DNA of 64,000 nt, taken from NCBI RefSeq assembly GCF_038069765.1, contig NZ_JBBPFS010000004.1, positions 372,001-436,000 on the forward strand, given 5' to 3'. This document shows, one piece after another, positions 25,334 through 34,495 of the stretch (positions are counted from its first letter, which is position 1; the number at the start of each line of letters is the position of its first letter). The translations under genes were made by a program, and so were the position numbers. The notes under the pieces were generated by a model, which searched no databases, was not told where the DNA came from, and saw only the letters and a list, made by a program, of their open reading frames with translations. This DNA is from Arthrobacter_B sp038069765. GTDB taxonomy: Bacteria > Actinomycetota > Actinomycetes > Actinomycetales > Micrococcaceae.

Positions 25334-25347
25334 CGCCTACGGCGAAC
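25334..25347 (+). promoter_or_regulatory. ClgR-type operator upstream of clpC
   Basis: CGCCTACGGCGAAC fits the ClgR consensus described for Corynebacterium (CGCYNANRGCG with flanking A/T), with A before it and AAC after it. It lies 63 bp upstream of the clpC start. ClgR activates clpC and clpP genes in actinomycetes, so stress-induced activation of clpC is expected. Confidence 0.6.
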
Positions 25348-25410
25348 ACGCTCCTTAAGCAGGCACAGGACACGTAGCATCGAATTACGCGTTAGCTAGG
25401 AGTGTGCCTC

Positions 25411-27918
25411 ATGTTTGAAAGATTTACCGACCGTGCCCGTCGCGTTGTCGTGCTTGCCCAAGAAGAGGCTCGCATGCTCAACCACAACTACATCGGCACC
25501 GAGCACATCCTGCTCGGGCTCATTCATGAGGGTGAAGGCGTAGCAGCTAAGGCCCTGGAATCCCTGAGTATCTCGCTCGGTGCCGTGCGCGAGCAGGTGC
25601 AGGAGATTATTGGCCAGGGCCAGCAAGCCCCCTCCGGCCACATCCCCTTCACCCCCCGCGCCAAGAAGGTCCTGGAACTCTCCCTCCGGGAGGCTCTGCA
25701 GCTTGGCCACAACTACATCGGGACCGAGCACATTCTGCTCGGCCTGATCCGTGAAGGTGAGGGCGTAGCCGCCCAGGTCCTGGTCAAGCTCGGCGCCGAC
25801 CTGAACCGGGTGCGCCAGCAGGTCATCCAGCTGCTGTCCGGCTACCAGGGCAAAGAGCCCGTCAGCTCGGGCGGCCAGCAGCAGGAAGGCCAGCCCGCGG
25901 GTTCGGTCGTCCTGGACCAGTTCGGCCGCAACCTGACCCAGGCTGCACGGGAGTCCAAGCTGGACCCCGTCATTGGGCGTGAACACGAAATGGAACGGGT
26001 CATGCAGGTCCTGTCCCGCCGAACCAAGAACAACCCTGTTCTTATCGGCGAGCCCGGTGTCGGCAAGACCGCCGTCGTTGAGGGACTGGCCCAGGCCATT
26101 GTCCGCGGCGATGTTCCGGAGACCATCCGTGACAAGCAGCTGTACACCCTTGACCTTGGTTCCCTCGTTGCCGGTTCCCGGTACCGCGGTGACTTCGAGG
26201 AACGCCTGAAGAAGGTCCTCAAGGAAATCCGCACCCGCGGCGACATCATCCTCTTCATCGATGAGATCCACACCCTTGTGGGCGCCGGTGCCGCCGAAGG
26301 CGCCATTGACGCAGCCTCCATCCTGAAGCCGATGCTGGCCCGCGGCGAGCTGCAGACCATCGGCGCCACCACGCTCGATGAGTACCGCAAGCACATCGAG
26401 AAGGACGCCGCCCTCGAGCGTCGTTTCCAGCCGATCCAGGTCAAGGAACCTTCCGTTGCGCACTCCATTGAAATCCTGAAGGGCCTGCGGGACCGCTACG
26501 AAGCCCACCACCGCGTCTCCATCACGGATGCGGCCCTGGCTTCGGCAGCGACCCTGGCCGAGCGCTACATCAGCGACCGGTTCCTTCCGGACAAGGCCAT
26601 TGACCTGATCGACGAAGCCGGCGCCCGGCTGCGGATCCGCCGGATGACGGCTCCGCCCGAGCTCAAGGAAATCGACGAGCGGATCTCCGCGCTGAAGCTG
26701 GAAAAGGAATCAGCCATTGATTCCCAGGACTTCGAAGGTGCCGCCAACCTGCGGGACAAGGAGCAGAAGCTCCATGACCAGCGGGCCGAAAAGGAGCGCC
26801 AGTGGAAGTCCGGCGGACTGGATGACATCGCCGAGGTGGATGAGGAACTCATCGCCGAGGTGCTTGCCAACTCCACCGGCATTCCCGTGGTCAAGCTCAA
26901 CGAGGAAGAGTCCACGCGCCTGCTCAAGATGGAAGACGAGCTGCACAAGCGCGTCATCGGTCAGGACCAGGCCATCAAGTCCATCTCGCAGGCTATGCGC
27001 CGTACGCGGGCCGGACTGAAGGACCCGAAGCGTCCGGGCGGCTCCTTTATCTTCGCCGGTCCCACCGGTGTCGGTAAGACTGAGCTGGCCAAGGCCCTCG
27101 CGGAGTTCCTCTTCGGCGACGAAGAGGCACTGATCACCCTGGACATGTCCGAATACTCCGAGAAGCACACGGTTTCCCGGCTCTTCGGTGCCCCTCCGGG
27201 ATACGTGGGCTACGAAGAAGGCGGGCAGCTGACCGAAAAGGTCCGCCGCCGTCCGTTCTCCGTGGTGCTGTTCGACGAGGTGGAAAAGGCGCACGCCGAC
27301 CTGTTCAACTCGCTGCTGCAGATCCTCGAAGACGGCCGCCTGACTGACAGCCAGGGCCGGGTGGTGGACTTCAAGAACACCATCATCATCATGACCACCA
27401 ACCTGGGAACCCGGGACATCTCCAAGAGCGTCTCCACCGGTTTCCAGTCCGGCACCGACACAAAGACCGGCTACGACCGGATGCGGGCCCGGGTCACGGA
27501 GGAGCTGCGCCAGCACTTCCGCCCCGAGTTCCTCAACCGTGTCGATGACACCGTGGTCTTCCCGCAGCTCACGCAGGACGAGATCGTCCAGATCGTGGAC
27601 CTGTTCCTGGAACGCCTGGGCAAGCGCCTGGCGGACAAGGGCATGACTATCGAGCTGACCCCCGCGGCGAAGGTTCTCCTCGCCACCCGGGGCTACGATC
27701 CCGCCATGGGTGCCCGGCCGCTGCGCCGGACCATCCAGCGCGAAATCGAGGACCAGCTGTCCGAGAAGATCCTCTTCGGGGATCTGAAGCCGGGCGAACT
27801 GGTCTCCGTTGACGTGGAGGGCGAAGGCGACGACGCCAAGTTCACGTTTGTTGGACACGGCGCGCCGAAGGCAATCGAGGAAGCACCGTCGGCAATTGAA
27901 GCCGGCGTGGGCGACTAG
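25411..27918 (+). CDS. clpC: ATP-dependent Clp protease ATP-binding subunit ClpC
   Basis: AAA+ unfoldase that feeds substrates to ClpP. Two Clp N repeats (residues 1-145, with NYIGTEHILLGLI twice) precede AAA-1 (Walker A GEPGVGKTA near 213), a middle UVR-type coiled coil (about 415-470) and AAA-2 (Walker A GPTGVGKTE near 549). An LFGAPPGYVGYEEGG pore-loop segment is present. At 835 aa it has the ClpC size, and the UVR-type middle region distinguishes it from ClpB. ATG 25411 is preferred over an in-frame GTG at 25402. It is preceded by a ClgR-type box and followed by a strong terminator. Confidence 0.97.
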   Translation: MFERFTDRARRVVVLAQEEARMLNHNYIGTEHILLGLIHEGEGVAAKALESLSISLGAVREQVQEIIGQGQQAPSGHIPFTPRAKKVLELSLREALQLGHNYIGTEHILLGLIREGEGVAAQVLVKLGADLNRVRQQVIQLLSGYQGKEPVSSGGQQQEGQPAGSVVLDQFGRNLTQAARESKLDPVIGREHEMERVMQVLSRRTKNNPVLIGEPGVGKTAVVEGLAQAIVRGDVPETIRDKQLYTLDLGSLVAGSRYRGDFEERLKKVLKEIRTRGDIILFIDEIHTLVGAGAAEGAIDAASILKPMLARGELQTIGATTLDEYRKHIEKDAALERRFQPIQVKEPSVAHSIEILKGLRDRYEAHHRVSITDAALASAATLAERYISDRFLPDKAIDLIDEAGARLRIRRMTAPPELKEIDERISALKLEKESAIDSQDFEGAANLRDKEQKLHDQRAEKERQWKSGGLDDIAEVDEELIAEVLANSTGIPVVKLNEEESTRLLKMEDELHKRVIGQDQAIKSISQAMRRTRAGLKDPKRPGGSFIFAGPTGVGKTELAKALAEFLFGDEEALITLDMSEYSEKHTVSRLFGAPPGYVGYEEGGQLTEKVRRRPFSVVLFDEVEKAHADLFNSLLQILEDGRLTDSQGRVVDFKNTIIIMTTNLGTRDISKSVSTGFQSGTDTKTGYDRMRARVTEELRQHFRPEFLNRVDDTVVFPQLTQDEIVQIVDLFLERLGKRLADKGMTIELTPAAKVLLATRGYDPAMGARPLRRTIQREIEDQLSEKILFGDLKPGELVSVDVEGEGDDAKFTFVGHGAPKAIEEAPSAIEAGVGD

Positions 27919-27941
27919 CCAAACCGCCGCACTGCGGCACG

Positions 27942-27980
27942 AAAAGAACCCGGAGGGCAGGCGCCCTCCGGGTTCTTTTT
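27942..27980 (+). terminator. Strong intrinsic terminator of clpC
   Basis: A perfect 17-bp stem (27942-27958 with 27963-27979), AGGC loop and T-run. Confidence 0.92.
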
Positions 27981-28053
27981 GCTTGGGGGACAGCGCCAGC
28001 AACGCGACGCCGTATTACGCCGTGACGTGCGGCGCAGGTCCTAGACTGAACCG

Positions 28054-28569
28054 GTGACTTCTCCCTCAACCATTACCGTCCGCCGTGCCCGCACCTCCGA
28101 CGTCCCGCGCATCCGTGCCCTGGTGGCACCGCTGGCCGACGAACGGATTCTGGTTGCCAAGGAAGCGGTGGCCTATTACGAGGGGCTGCAGGAGTTTCGC
28201 ATCGCGGAGGGCCCCGACGGCGAGGTGATCGGCTGCGGCGCCCTGCACGTGATGTGGGAGGACCTGGCCGAAGTGCGGACCCTGGCCGCGGACAGCAGCT
28301 GGCGCGGCCGCGGCGTCGGGCATGTCCTGCTTGAGTCGCTCCTCGCCGAAGCGGCCGAGATCGGCGTGCAGCGCGTCTTCTGCCTCACCTTCGAAGTGGA
28401 CTTCTTCCGCCGCCACGGATTCGAGGTGATGGCCAACCAGTCGGCCGTGGATCCGGAGGTCTATTCCGAGCTGCTCCGCTCCCATGACGAAGGCGTGGCG
28501 GAGTTCTTGGACCTCGCCCGGGTGAAGCCCAACACCCTCGGAAATACCCGCATGATTAGGACCCTGTAG
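28054..28569 (+). CDS. argA: Amino-acid N-acetyltransferase (short ArgA type)
   Basis: GNAT-fold enzyme resembling the short actinomycete N-acetylglutamate synthase, first step of arginine synthesis. The acetyl-CoA loop is SSWRGRGVGHVLLESLL, preceded by VIGCGALHVMWEDLAEVRTLA and followed by VFCLTFEVDFFRRHGFEVM, a combination seen in that family. 171 aa, GTG start. It lacks an amino-acid kinase-like domain, as expected for this type. A more general GNAT role cannot be ruled out. Confidence 0.8.
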   Translation: MTSPSTITVRRARTSDVPRIRALVAPLADERILVAKEAVAYYEGLQEFRIAEGPDGEVIGCGALHVMWEDLAEVRTLAADSSWRGRGVGHVLLESLLAEAAEIGVQRVFCLTFEVDFFRRHGFEVMANQSAVDPEVYSELLRSHDEGVAEFLDLARVKPNTLGNTRMIRTL

Positions 28570-28740
28570 CGGGTCCTGCCGGCCCTGCGCCTGTTCGCGA
28601 ACAGAGTAACCGGAGGTCCCGCGCTGGTCTTTGCCCGCCGAAAGTGGATAAGCTCAGGTTACTTAGCATCACCAACGGCTTGAAACAGGGTGGCGGTTTG
28701 CTAGCCGCCCGAGGCCACGATCAGAAAGCGGGATCCACTT

Positions 28741-28917
28741 ATGGGCGCAGATGACAAGGTGCAGAATTCAGCCGAGAAGCTTGGCGGCAAGGTAAAGGAA
28801 GGCCTGGGAAAGGCCACCGGCAACGAGAGCATGGAAGCCGAAGGTCACGGCGATCAGGCCAAGGGCAGTGCCAAGCAGGCCGGCGAAAACGTTAAGGACG
28901 CTTTCAAGGGCAAGTAA
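28741..28917 (+). CDS. CsbD family stress protein
   Basis: A 58-aa, Lys/Gly/Glu-rich hydrophilic protein: MGADDKVQNSAEKLGGKVKE, then GLGKATGN and a repeated KGSAKQAGENVKDAF, the CsbD pattern. CsbD proteins are general-stress proteins of unknown action, under sigma-B in Bacillus. The coding frame runs from ATG 28741 to TAA 28917 with GCGGGAT eight bases before the start. It is preceded by a 171-bp gene-free stretch that must hold its promoter. Confidence in the family is high because the length and repeat spacing agree. Confidence 0.88.
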   Translation: MGADDKVQNSAEKLGGKVKEGLGKATGNESMEAEGHGDQAKGSAKQAGENVKDAFKGK

Positions 28918-28933
28918 ATTCTTTGAAGTGGAA

Positions 28934-28963
28934 CTGTGGGAGGGGCATCTGCCCCTCCCACAG
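28934..28963 (+). terminator. Hairpin after csbD-like gene
   Basis: A perfect 13-bp stem (28934-28946 with 28951-28963) on an ATCT loop, 16 bp after the stop; followed by CTGTTTA, so only a partial T-run. Confidence 0.7.
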
Positions 28964-29144
28964 CTGTTTAATCAAGCGGCATACCGAGGTTCGGTGTCCC
29001 GGTCCCAACGGGCCGCCGAATCTCCAGCCTGTCCAGCCGGCCCCGGCCCGGGGTATGGTCGTGAACAACTCAGGACCACCCCGAGACCGGAGCAGCGGTG
29101 CCGTGCCGGCCGGGGGCCTCTTCGCTGAAGGAGCTGCTCGAGCA

Positions 29145-30143
29145 ATGAAAAAACTCATCAACGATCCGCGGCGGGTGGTGACCGAATCGCTGGCCGGGTT
29201 CGGCCTCGCGCACCACGACCTGGTCCGTGTGCACACCGATCCGGACTACGTCGTGCGCAGGGAACCGGCCCGGAACAAGGTAGCGCTGGTTTCCGGCGGC
29301 GGAAGCGGACATGAGCCGCTGCACAGCGGATACGTTGGAAGCGGCATGCTGGATGCCGCGGTTCCCGGAGCCGTCTTCACGTCTCCCACGCCGGACCAGA
29401 TTCTTCCGGCCATCACCGGGACGGACACCGGTGCCGGGGTACTGCTGATCGTAAAGAACTACACCGGGGACATCCTCAACTTCGAGACCGCCGCCGAGCT
29501 GGCCCAGGTTGAAGGCGTCAACGTCGCCACGGTAGTGGTCAACGACGACGTCGCGGTGGAGGACTCGCTGTACACCGCGGGCCGGCGCGGGGTGGCCGGA
29601 ACCGTGCTGGTGGAGCGCATCGCGGGAGGCGCCGCGGAACGCGGAGGTTCGCTGGAGCAGGTGGCGGCGGTTGCTGAACGGGTCAATGCCAACGTCCGGT
29701 CCATGGGGGTCGCCCTCGCGCCGTGCACCGTTCCCCATGCCGGGGAGCCCAGTTTTACCCTGGCGGAGAACGAGATCGAGCTAGGCGTCGGCATCCACGG
29801 CGAACCCGGCCGGCACCGGCTGCCGATGGCGGACGCTGACAGCATCACCGACCAGTTGCTGGACCCGGTTCTCCAGGACCTGGGCGCCGCGTCGGGGGAG
29901 TCCGTCCTGCTGTTCGTCAACGGTATGGGCGGCACCCCGCTGAGCGAGCTGTACATCCTCTACCGCCGTGCCGCCGAGGTCCTGGCTGAGCGCGGTATCC
30001 GCGTCGAACGCTCGCTGGTGGGCAACTACATCACGGCACTGGACATGCAGGGAGCCTCAATCACGGTGCTGCGCCTGGATGAGGAACTGACCGAACTCTG
30101 GGATTCGCCGGTGCACACCCCGGCGCTCCGGTGGGGAGTATGA
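29145..30143 (+). CDS. dhaK: Dihydroxyacetone kinase, DhaK subunit
   Basis: Substrate-binding subunit of PTS-dependent dihydroxyacetone kinase. SGGGSGHEPLHSGYVG near residue 45 and the GVGIHGEPG motif, whose His forms the covalent bond with dihydroxyacetone in the family, are present, with NGMGGTPLSELYILYR. 332 aa is standard. Start ATG 29145 follows AAGGAG at long spacing; the open frame upstream has no support. Its stop overlaps dhaL (ATGA). With dhaL and dhaM it forms a compact operon. Confidence 0.95.
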   Translation: MKKLINDPRRVVTESLAGFGLAHHDLVRVHTDPDYVVRREPARNKVALVSGGGSGHEPLHSGYVGSGMLDAAVPGAVFTSPTPDQILPAITGTDTGAGVLLIVKNYTGDILNFETAAELAQVEGVNVATVVVNDDVAVEDSLYTAGRRGVAGTVLVERIAGGAAERGGSLEQVAAVAERVNANVRSMGVALAPCTVPHAGEPSFTLAENEIELGVGIHGEPGRHRLPMADADSITDQLLDPVLQDLGAASGESVLLFVNGMGGTPLSELYILYRRAAEVLAERGIRVERSLVGNYITALDMQGASITVLRLDEELTELWDSPVHTPALRWGV

Positions 30144-30787
30144 GAATGGCACTGGATGCGGACTGGGCGGCTAACTGGATGCGCGCATCAGCGGCGGTGA
30201 TGGCCGAGAACCGCCAGCGGCTCATCGACCTGGACCGGGACATCGGCGACGCCGACCACGGCGAGAACATGGACCGCGGCTTTTCTGCAGTGGTGCAGAA
30301 ACTGGATGCTGACGGGACGCCGGCAACTCCGGGGGAGGTCCTGAAGCTGGCGGCCATGACCCTGATGTCGAAGGTCGGAGGCGCCGCGGGGCCCCTGTAC
30401 GGGACAGCGTTCCTGCGGGCCTCCACGGCTGCGGGTGCGGCTGCGGAACTGGACCCTGCCGCCGTTGTCGCCGTACTGACCGCGGCCAGGGACGGCATTG
30501 TCGCCCGGGGAAAGGCTGAGCCCGGGGACAAAACCATGGTGGATGCCTGGACGCCGGCGGTCGAAGCGGCAGCGACGGCTGCCGGTGCGCAGGCGACCGG
30601 CGCCGAGGTGCTGGCTGCGGCGGCCAACGCCGCCAACGCCGGGCTGGCCGGGACGGAACCACTGATCGCCCGCAAGGGCCGGGCCAGCTATCTGGGGGAG
30701 CGCAGCGCCGGGCATCTGGACCCCGGAGCCGCCTCCACCGTCCTGATCCTGCAGGCTGCGGCGCGGACGGCGGAAGAGGGCGCATGA
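30140..30787 (+). CDS. dhaL: Dihydroxyacetone kinase, DhaL subunit (ADP-binding)
   Basis: Holds ADP as a permanent cofactor that DhaM rephosphorylates. The metal-binding motif DIGDADHGENMDRGF is clear, with KVGGAAGPLYGTAFLR for nucleotide binding and GDKTMVDAWTPA. 215 aa from ATG 30140, which overlaps the dhaK stop by four bases and has GGGGAG just upstream. Its stop overlaps the start of dhaM. An ATP-dependent single-chain DHA kinase is excluded by the separate subunits. Confidence 0.95.
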   Translation: MRMALDADWAANWMRASAAVMAENRQRLIDLDRDIGDADHGENMDRGFSAVVQKLDADGTPATPGEVLKLAAMTLMSKVGGAAGPLYGTAFLRASTAAGAAAELDPAAVVAVLTAARDGIVARGKAEPGDKTMVDAWTPAVEAAATAAGAQATGAEVLAAAANAANAGLAGTEPLIARKGRASYLGERSAGHLDPGAASTVLILQAAARTAEEGA

Positions 30788-31566
30788 GAATTGGGCTGGT
30801 CATCGTGTCCCACAGCGCCAAGCTGGCCGAGGGCGTTCGCGAACTCGCCGCGCAGATGGCGCCGGACGTGGCAATAGAGCCGGCGGGCGGCACCGACGAC
30901 GGCGGTATCGGCACCAGCCTGGAGAAAATCTCCGCCGCCATCGCCGCCGCCGATACCGGCGCAGGCGCGGTGCTGCTGGCTGATCTGGGTTCGGCTGTCA
31001 TGACTGCCGAGACTGCAGTGGAATTCCTGGATGATGAGCAGCGCGACCGGGTGCGGCTGGCCAACGCACCGCTGGTCGAAGGGGCGGTGGCGGCAGCCGT
31101 AGCCGCACAGACCGGCAGGGCCCTAGCTGCAGTGGTGCAGGAAGCGGAGTCGGCCGGGGCTGTGGCTCCGGCCGGAACAGCGCCGGCCGGCGGGCAGGCA
31201 GCGGCGGACGGCTCCTCCCGGCATTCCTCCCCGGCAGGCTCCGGCAGGCAGCCCGCCGAAGCGTCAGATCCCGATGAGGCCTTCGACGGCCTCGATGCCG
31301 GCGGCGAAGGAGTGCACACCGCGTCCTGGGAGCTGATCAATCCCGCCGGCCTGCACGCCCGGCCCGCTGCCGCCGTCGCCCAGGCCATGTCGGACCTGGA
31401 CGCCGAGGTGCGCATTAACGGCGTGGATGCGAAGTCCGTGATGCTGCTGATGTCGCTGGGGCTCGGCCAGGGGCAAACCCTGACCCTGGCGGCCCGCGGG
31501 CCCGACGCCGCCCGCGCCGTGGAGATCATGGCACTCGAGGTGCGGAACGGCTTCGGGGAAATCTAG
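30784..31566 (+). CDS. dhaM: DhaM phosphotransfer subunit fused to HPr
   Basis: Passes phosphate from the PTS to DhaL. The EIIA-mannose-like domain (residues 1-125) starts MRIGLVIVSHSAKLAEGV with phospho-His10. A 55-residue Ala/Gly/Ser-rich linker follows, then an HPr domain (about 178-260) with active His191 in NPAGLHARPAA and a Ser218 in the regulatory-serine region (AKSVMLLMSLG). The Enzyme I-like domain found in E. coli DhaM is absent, so phosphate must come from the separate EI (ptsP, 51.3-49.6 kb). It overlaps dhaL by four bases and ends 16 bp before convergent mutY. Confidence 0.93.
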   Translation: MRIGLVIVSHSAKLAEGVRELAAQMAPDVAIEPAGGTDDGGIGTSLEKISAAIAAADTGAGAVLLADLGSAVMTAETAVEFLDDEQRDRVRLANAPLVEGAVAAAVAAQTGRALAAVVQEAESAGAVAPAGTAPAGGQAAADGSSRHSSPAGSGRQPAEASDPDEAFDGLDAGGEGVHTASWELINPAGLHARPAAAVAQAMSDLDAEVRINGVDAKSVMLLMSLGLGQGQTLTLAARGPDAARAVEIMALEVRNGFGEI

Positions 31567-31582
31567 GGCCCGGGGATCCGGT

Positions 31583-32530
31583 TCACGCCGGTAGCTGCAG
31601 CCCGGTGCCGGTCTCTTCGGCGAGCCTGTCCGCCAGGAGGCCGGCCAGCGCCCGTTCCAGCTGCTCCTCCGGTGCGTTGAGGGCATGCAGCCGGGTCAGG
31701 GCCGCCGGCTCCGCGGGAGAACCCGCAGCGACGAGGTCCGCCGGGCCGTGCAGGGCAGCCCGGGGCACCGGGGCTGCCGCCTGCCGCAATACGGCCATGA
31801 CTGCGCCGCGGACCTGGCGGTCGGTGCCGGCCCAGGCCTGTCCCTTGGGCACATAGTCCGGTGCCGGTTTCCCCGCGGCCACCCAGGCGCAGCGGCCGAG
31901 CACGGGACAGTCCCCGCACTTGGGGCTGCGGGCGGTGCAGACCAGGGCCCCGAGTTCCATGACCGAGGCGTTCCAGGCTACGGAAGCTGCGTCGTCCTCG
32001 GGCAGCAGGGAAACGGCCAGCCGCATTTCCGCGGCGTTCAGGGCCGGCGCGGGCAGGGCTCGTCCGGTGACGGCCCGGGCGTGGACCCTGCGGATGTTGG
32101 TGTCCACCACGGTCTCCCTGCGGCCGAAGGCGAAGGAAGCCACCGCGGCGGCCGTGTAATTCCCGACTCCTGGCAGGGTCAGCAGCTCGGCATGGGTTCC
32201 CGGTACCTTGCCGCCAAAGTCGGCAGTCATGGCAGCTGCCGCTGCGTGCAGGCGGAGGGCCCGGCGGGGGTAGCCGAGCCGTCCCCAGGCGCGCACAGCT
32301 TCGCCGCTGGGTTCGGCAGCCAGGGCTGCGGGATCGGGCCAGCGCGCCATCCACTGCTCCCACACCGGCAGCACGCGGATGACGGGCGTCTGCTGAAGCA
32401 TGATTTCACTGACGAAGATCCCCCACGGGCTGCAGTCCGCCCGGCGCCAGGGGAGGTCGCGCGCGTTGGCGGTGAACCAGCTGATGATCTCCGTGTGGAG
32501 CTGCGGTGCCTGCCGGGGGCCCGGTTCCAT
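31583..32530 (-). CDS. mutY: A/G-specific adenine DNA glycosylase
   Basis: Removes adenine mispaired with 8-oxoguanine. Catalytic Glu42 (SEIMLQQTPV), the helix-hairpin-helix LPGVGNYTAAAV, Asp143 (VVDTNI) and the iron-sulfur ligands Cys198, Cys205, Cys208 and Cys214 are all readable. 315 aa from ATG 32530 is typical for actinomycetes, which carry a short C-terminal recognition domain. An upstream in-frame codon (32557) is less likely. It is divergent from the anchored protein gene and convergent with dhaM. Confidence 0.95.
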   Translation of the reverse strand: MEPGPRQAPQLHTEIISWFTANARDLPWRRADCSPWGIFVSEIMLQQTPVIRVLPVWEQWMARWPDPAALAAEPSGEAVRAWGRLGYPRRALRLHAAAAAMTADFGGKVPGTHAELLTLPGVGNYTAAAVASFAFGRRETVVDTNIRRVHARAVTGRALPAPALNAAEMRLAVSLLPEDDAASVAWNASVMELGALVCTARSPKCGDCPVLGRCAWVAAGKPAPDYVPKGQAWAGTDRQVRGAVMAVLRQAAAPVPRAALHGPADLVAAGSPAEPAALTRLHALNAPEEQLERALAGLLADRLAEETGTGLQLPA

Positions 32531-32617
32531 GCGATCTCCCTTGCTTATGACCAGCAATACTCTACTGACCGGCGTGGTGAGACAGGTAATCGGGGACTGT
32601 GTATCTAGCCTTAAGTC

Positions 32618-33364
32618 ATGGTAGGGAATGGGTCATCGAACACCGCGTCCGGGGAAACTGCGCCCGGAAACAAGGCCGCCGGTGGAAGCACTGCCGGCCG
32701 GCCCAGCGCTGCCGTGTACCGGCGGCGCAGGATTGTCGCCGGCGTCGTCGCACTCCTGTTCGTGATCGGCCTGATCGCTGGCATAACGGCGGTGGCAAAT
32801 GCGCTCCGGGGGGACGAACCGGCAGCCGCGGACACCACAGAGGCGACGATTCCCGGCCCCGGCGACGAGCCTGCCGGTGCGGATGCCCCGACTGCGGACC
32901 CTGCAGCGGAAAAGCCGGCCAAACCCGGCGCCTCAGCCGCGCCAACTCCTGATGCCTCGGCCTCGCCCGGGGCCGCAAAGACATGCCCCTCGGACGCAGT
33001 CCAGGTTTCCGCCACCACCGACGCGTTGAGTTACTCGGCCGGGACAAACCCCATGCTGACCATGACCGTCACCAATAACGGAGCCGAGCCCTGTGAGGTG
33101 AACGTGGGGACGAGCCAAATGGAGTTCATGGTCACCAGCGGTTCGGACCGCATTTTCTCCTCGGTCGACTGCATGCAGGCCAGTCAGGACCTGATGATGG
33201 TCATCAAGCCGAAATCCGTGGAGACAGCGAAGTTCAGCTGGGAGCGGCAGCGCTCCGCCCCCGGTTGTGCCGAGGTCCCCAGCAATCCCAACCCGGGCAC
33301 CTACATGTTCACGGCCCGGCTGGGCGGTATCACCAGTGAGTCCACCATTTTCGAGCTGGAATAG
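32618..33364 (+). CDS. Membrane-anchored extracytoplasmic protein, unknown function
   Basis: A 248-aa protein. A polar N-terminus (about 35 residues, with an RRRR stop) is followed by one transmembrane helix (residues 40-60, VAGVVALLFVIGLIAGITAV), a Pro/Ala/Asp-rich linker (about 65-125) and a beta-rich C-terminal domain with four cysteines, CPSDAVQV, PCEVNVG, DCMQAS and GCAEVP. These are probably disulfide-linked outside the membrane. The domain looks immunoglobulin-like (TNPMLTMTVTNNG). The ATG at 32618 lacks a good ribosome site. It is convergent with disA. Confidence 0.72.
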   Translation: MVGNGSSNTASGETAPGNKAAGGSTAGRPSAAVYRRRRIVAGVVALLFVIGLIAGITAVANALRGDEPAAADTTEATIPGPGDEPAGADAPTADPAAEKPAKPGASAAPTPDASASPGAAKTCPSDAVQVSATTDALSYSAGTNPMLTMTVTNNGAEPCEVNVGTSQMEFMVTSGSDRIFSSVDCMQASQDLMMVIKPKSVETAKFSWERQRSAPGCAEVPSNPNPGTYMFTARLGGITSESTIFELE

Positions 33365-33418
33365 CTCACGCAACCACCGAAGCTCCTCATGCGCGGAGCA
33401 TCCACGTCCGCCGCAGAC

Positions 33419-34495
33419 CTACATAAAGCGGTCGAGCAGGCTGGTCTCGGCTATCCGGGAGAGGCCTTCACGCACCGTCCTTGCCCGCTGCTCGCCAATG
33501 CCGTCCACGGTCATCAGGTCCTCTATGTTGGCCGCCATGAGGTTCTGGAGCCCGCCGAAATGGTCCACGAGCCGGTTTGAGACTGCCGGGGGAACGGACT
33601 TGATGTTGCTCAGCAGCCGGTAGCCGCGCGGCTGCACCACGGCCTCCAACGAATCCTGGCCCGGCTGGAACCCGACGACGGCGGCGATCTTGCCCAGGTC
33701 CACCATGTCGGAGGAACTGAGGTTCTGCAGAGTGGCCACCTGGTCCTCGGCCCGGCGTTCGCCGTCATGCAGGTCGGCGTAGTCGCGGACGATCATCTCA
33801 CTGCCCGGGCCCAAGCCGGCCGTCAGCTCTTCGAGCTGCAGCGAAAGCAACCGGCCGTCCACTCCGAGTTCCAGGACATACTGGGAGATTTCCTCGGAGA
33901 TCCGGCGGACCATCTCCTGGCGCTGCAGGGTGACGGCAACGTCGCGGACGGTGACCATGGCTTCGATTTCCAGCGCGGACAGGGAGTTTGTCACCTGGTC
34001 CAGGCGTGCGCGGTAGCGTTCCAGCGTGGCCAGTGCCTGATTGGCCCGGGCCAGCACGGGTTCGGACCCCTCAAGCACATGGCGGAGGCCGCCGACGTAG
34101 AGCTGGATGATCTGCATGGACTGGCTCACCGAGATGACGGGGAAACCCGTTTCGATGGCCACCCGCTCCGCAGTGCGGTGGCGGGTACCGGATTCGTGCG
34201 TCTCAATGGTGTGGTCCGGAACGAGCTGAACGGCGGCGCGCAGGATGGTCCTGGCATCTTTGTCACAGACAATGGCGCCGTCCATCTTCGCCAGTTCCCG
34301 CAGCCGGGTGGGGGAGAAGTCAATGCCGATGTCGAAGCCGCCGGAGCAGATGGAATCCACGGTGCGGTCAAAGCCCAGCACGATCAGGGCGCCGGTCCGG
34401 CCGCGCAGGATGCGTTCCAACCCGTCGCGGAGATCGGTTCCGGGTGCAACCCGGGCCAGCGTGGCCTTCAGCGAATCTTCGGGACTGCGTGCCAT
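33419..34495 (-). CDS. disA: DNA integrity scanning diadenylate cyclase DisA
   Basis: Makes cyclic di-AMP from two ATP and senses branched DNA. The DAC domain (residues 1-140) shows DGAIVCDKD (DGA 72-74) and GTRHRTAER (RHR 105-107), and the C-terminal helix-hairpin-helix DNA domain shows GLQNLMAANIEDLMTVDGIGEQRA. 358 aa from ATG 34495, preceded by GGAAG. It lies downstream of radA in the same orientation, as in many Gram-positives where RadA and DisA work together on recombination intermediates. A 195-bp gap with TACTAT (34562-34567, minus strand) could hold its own promoter. Confidence 0.96.
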   Translation of the reverse strand: MARSPEDSLKATLARVAPGTDLRDGLERILRGRTGALIVLGFDRTVDSICSGGFDIGIDFSPTRLRELAKMDGAIVCDKDARTILRAAVQLVPDHTIETHESGTRHRTAERVAIETGFPVISVSQSMQIIQLYVGGLRHVLEGSEPVLARANQALATLERYRARLDQVTNSLSALEIEAMVTVRDVAVTLQRQEMVRRISEEISQYVLELGVDGRLLSLQLEELTAGLGPGSEMIVRDYADLHDGERRAEDQVATLQNLSSSDMVDLGKIAAVVGFQPGQDSLEAVVQPRGYRLLSNIKSVPPAVSNRLVDHFGGLQNLMAANIEDLMTVDGIGEQRARTVREGLSRIAETSLLDRFM

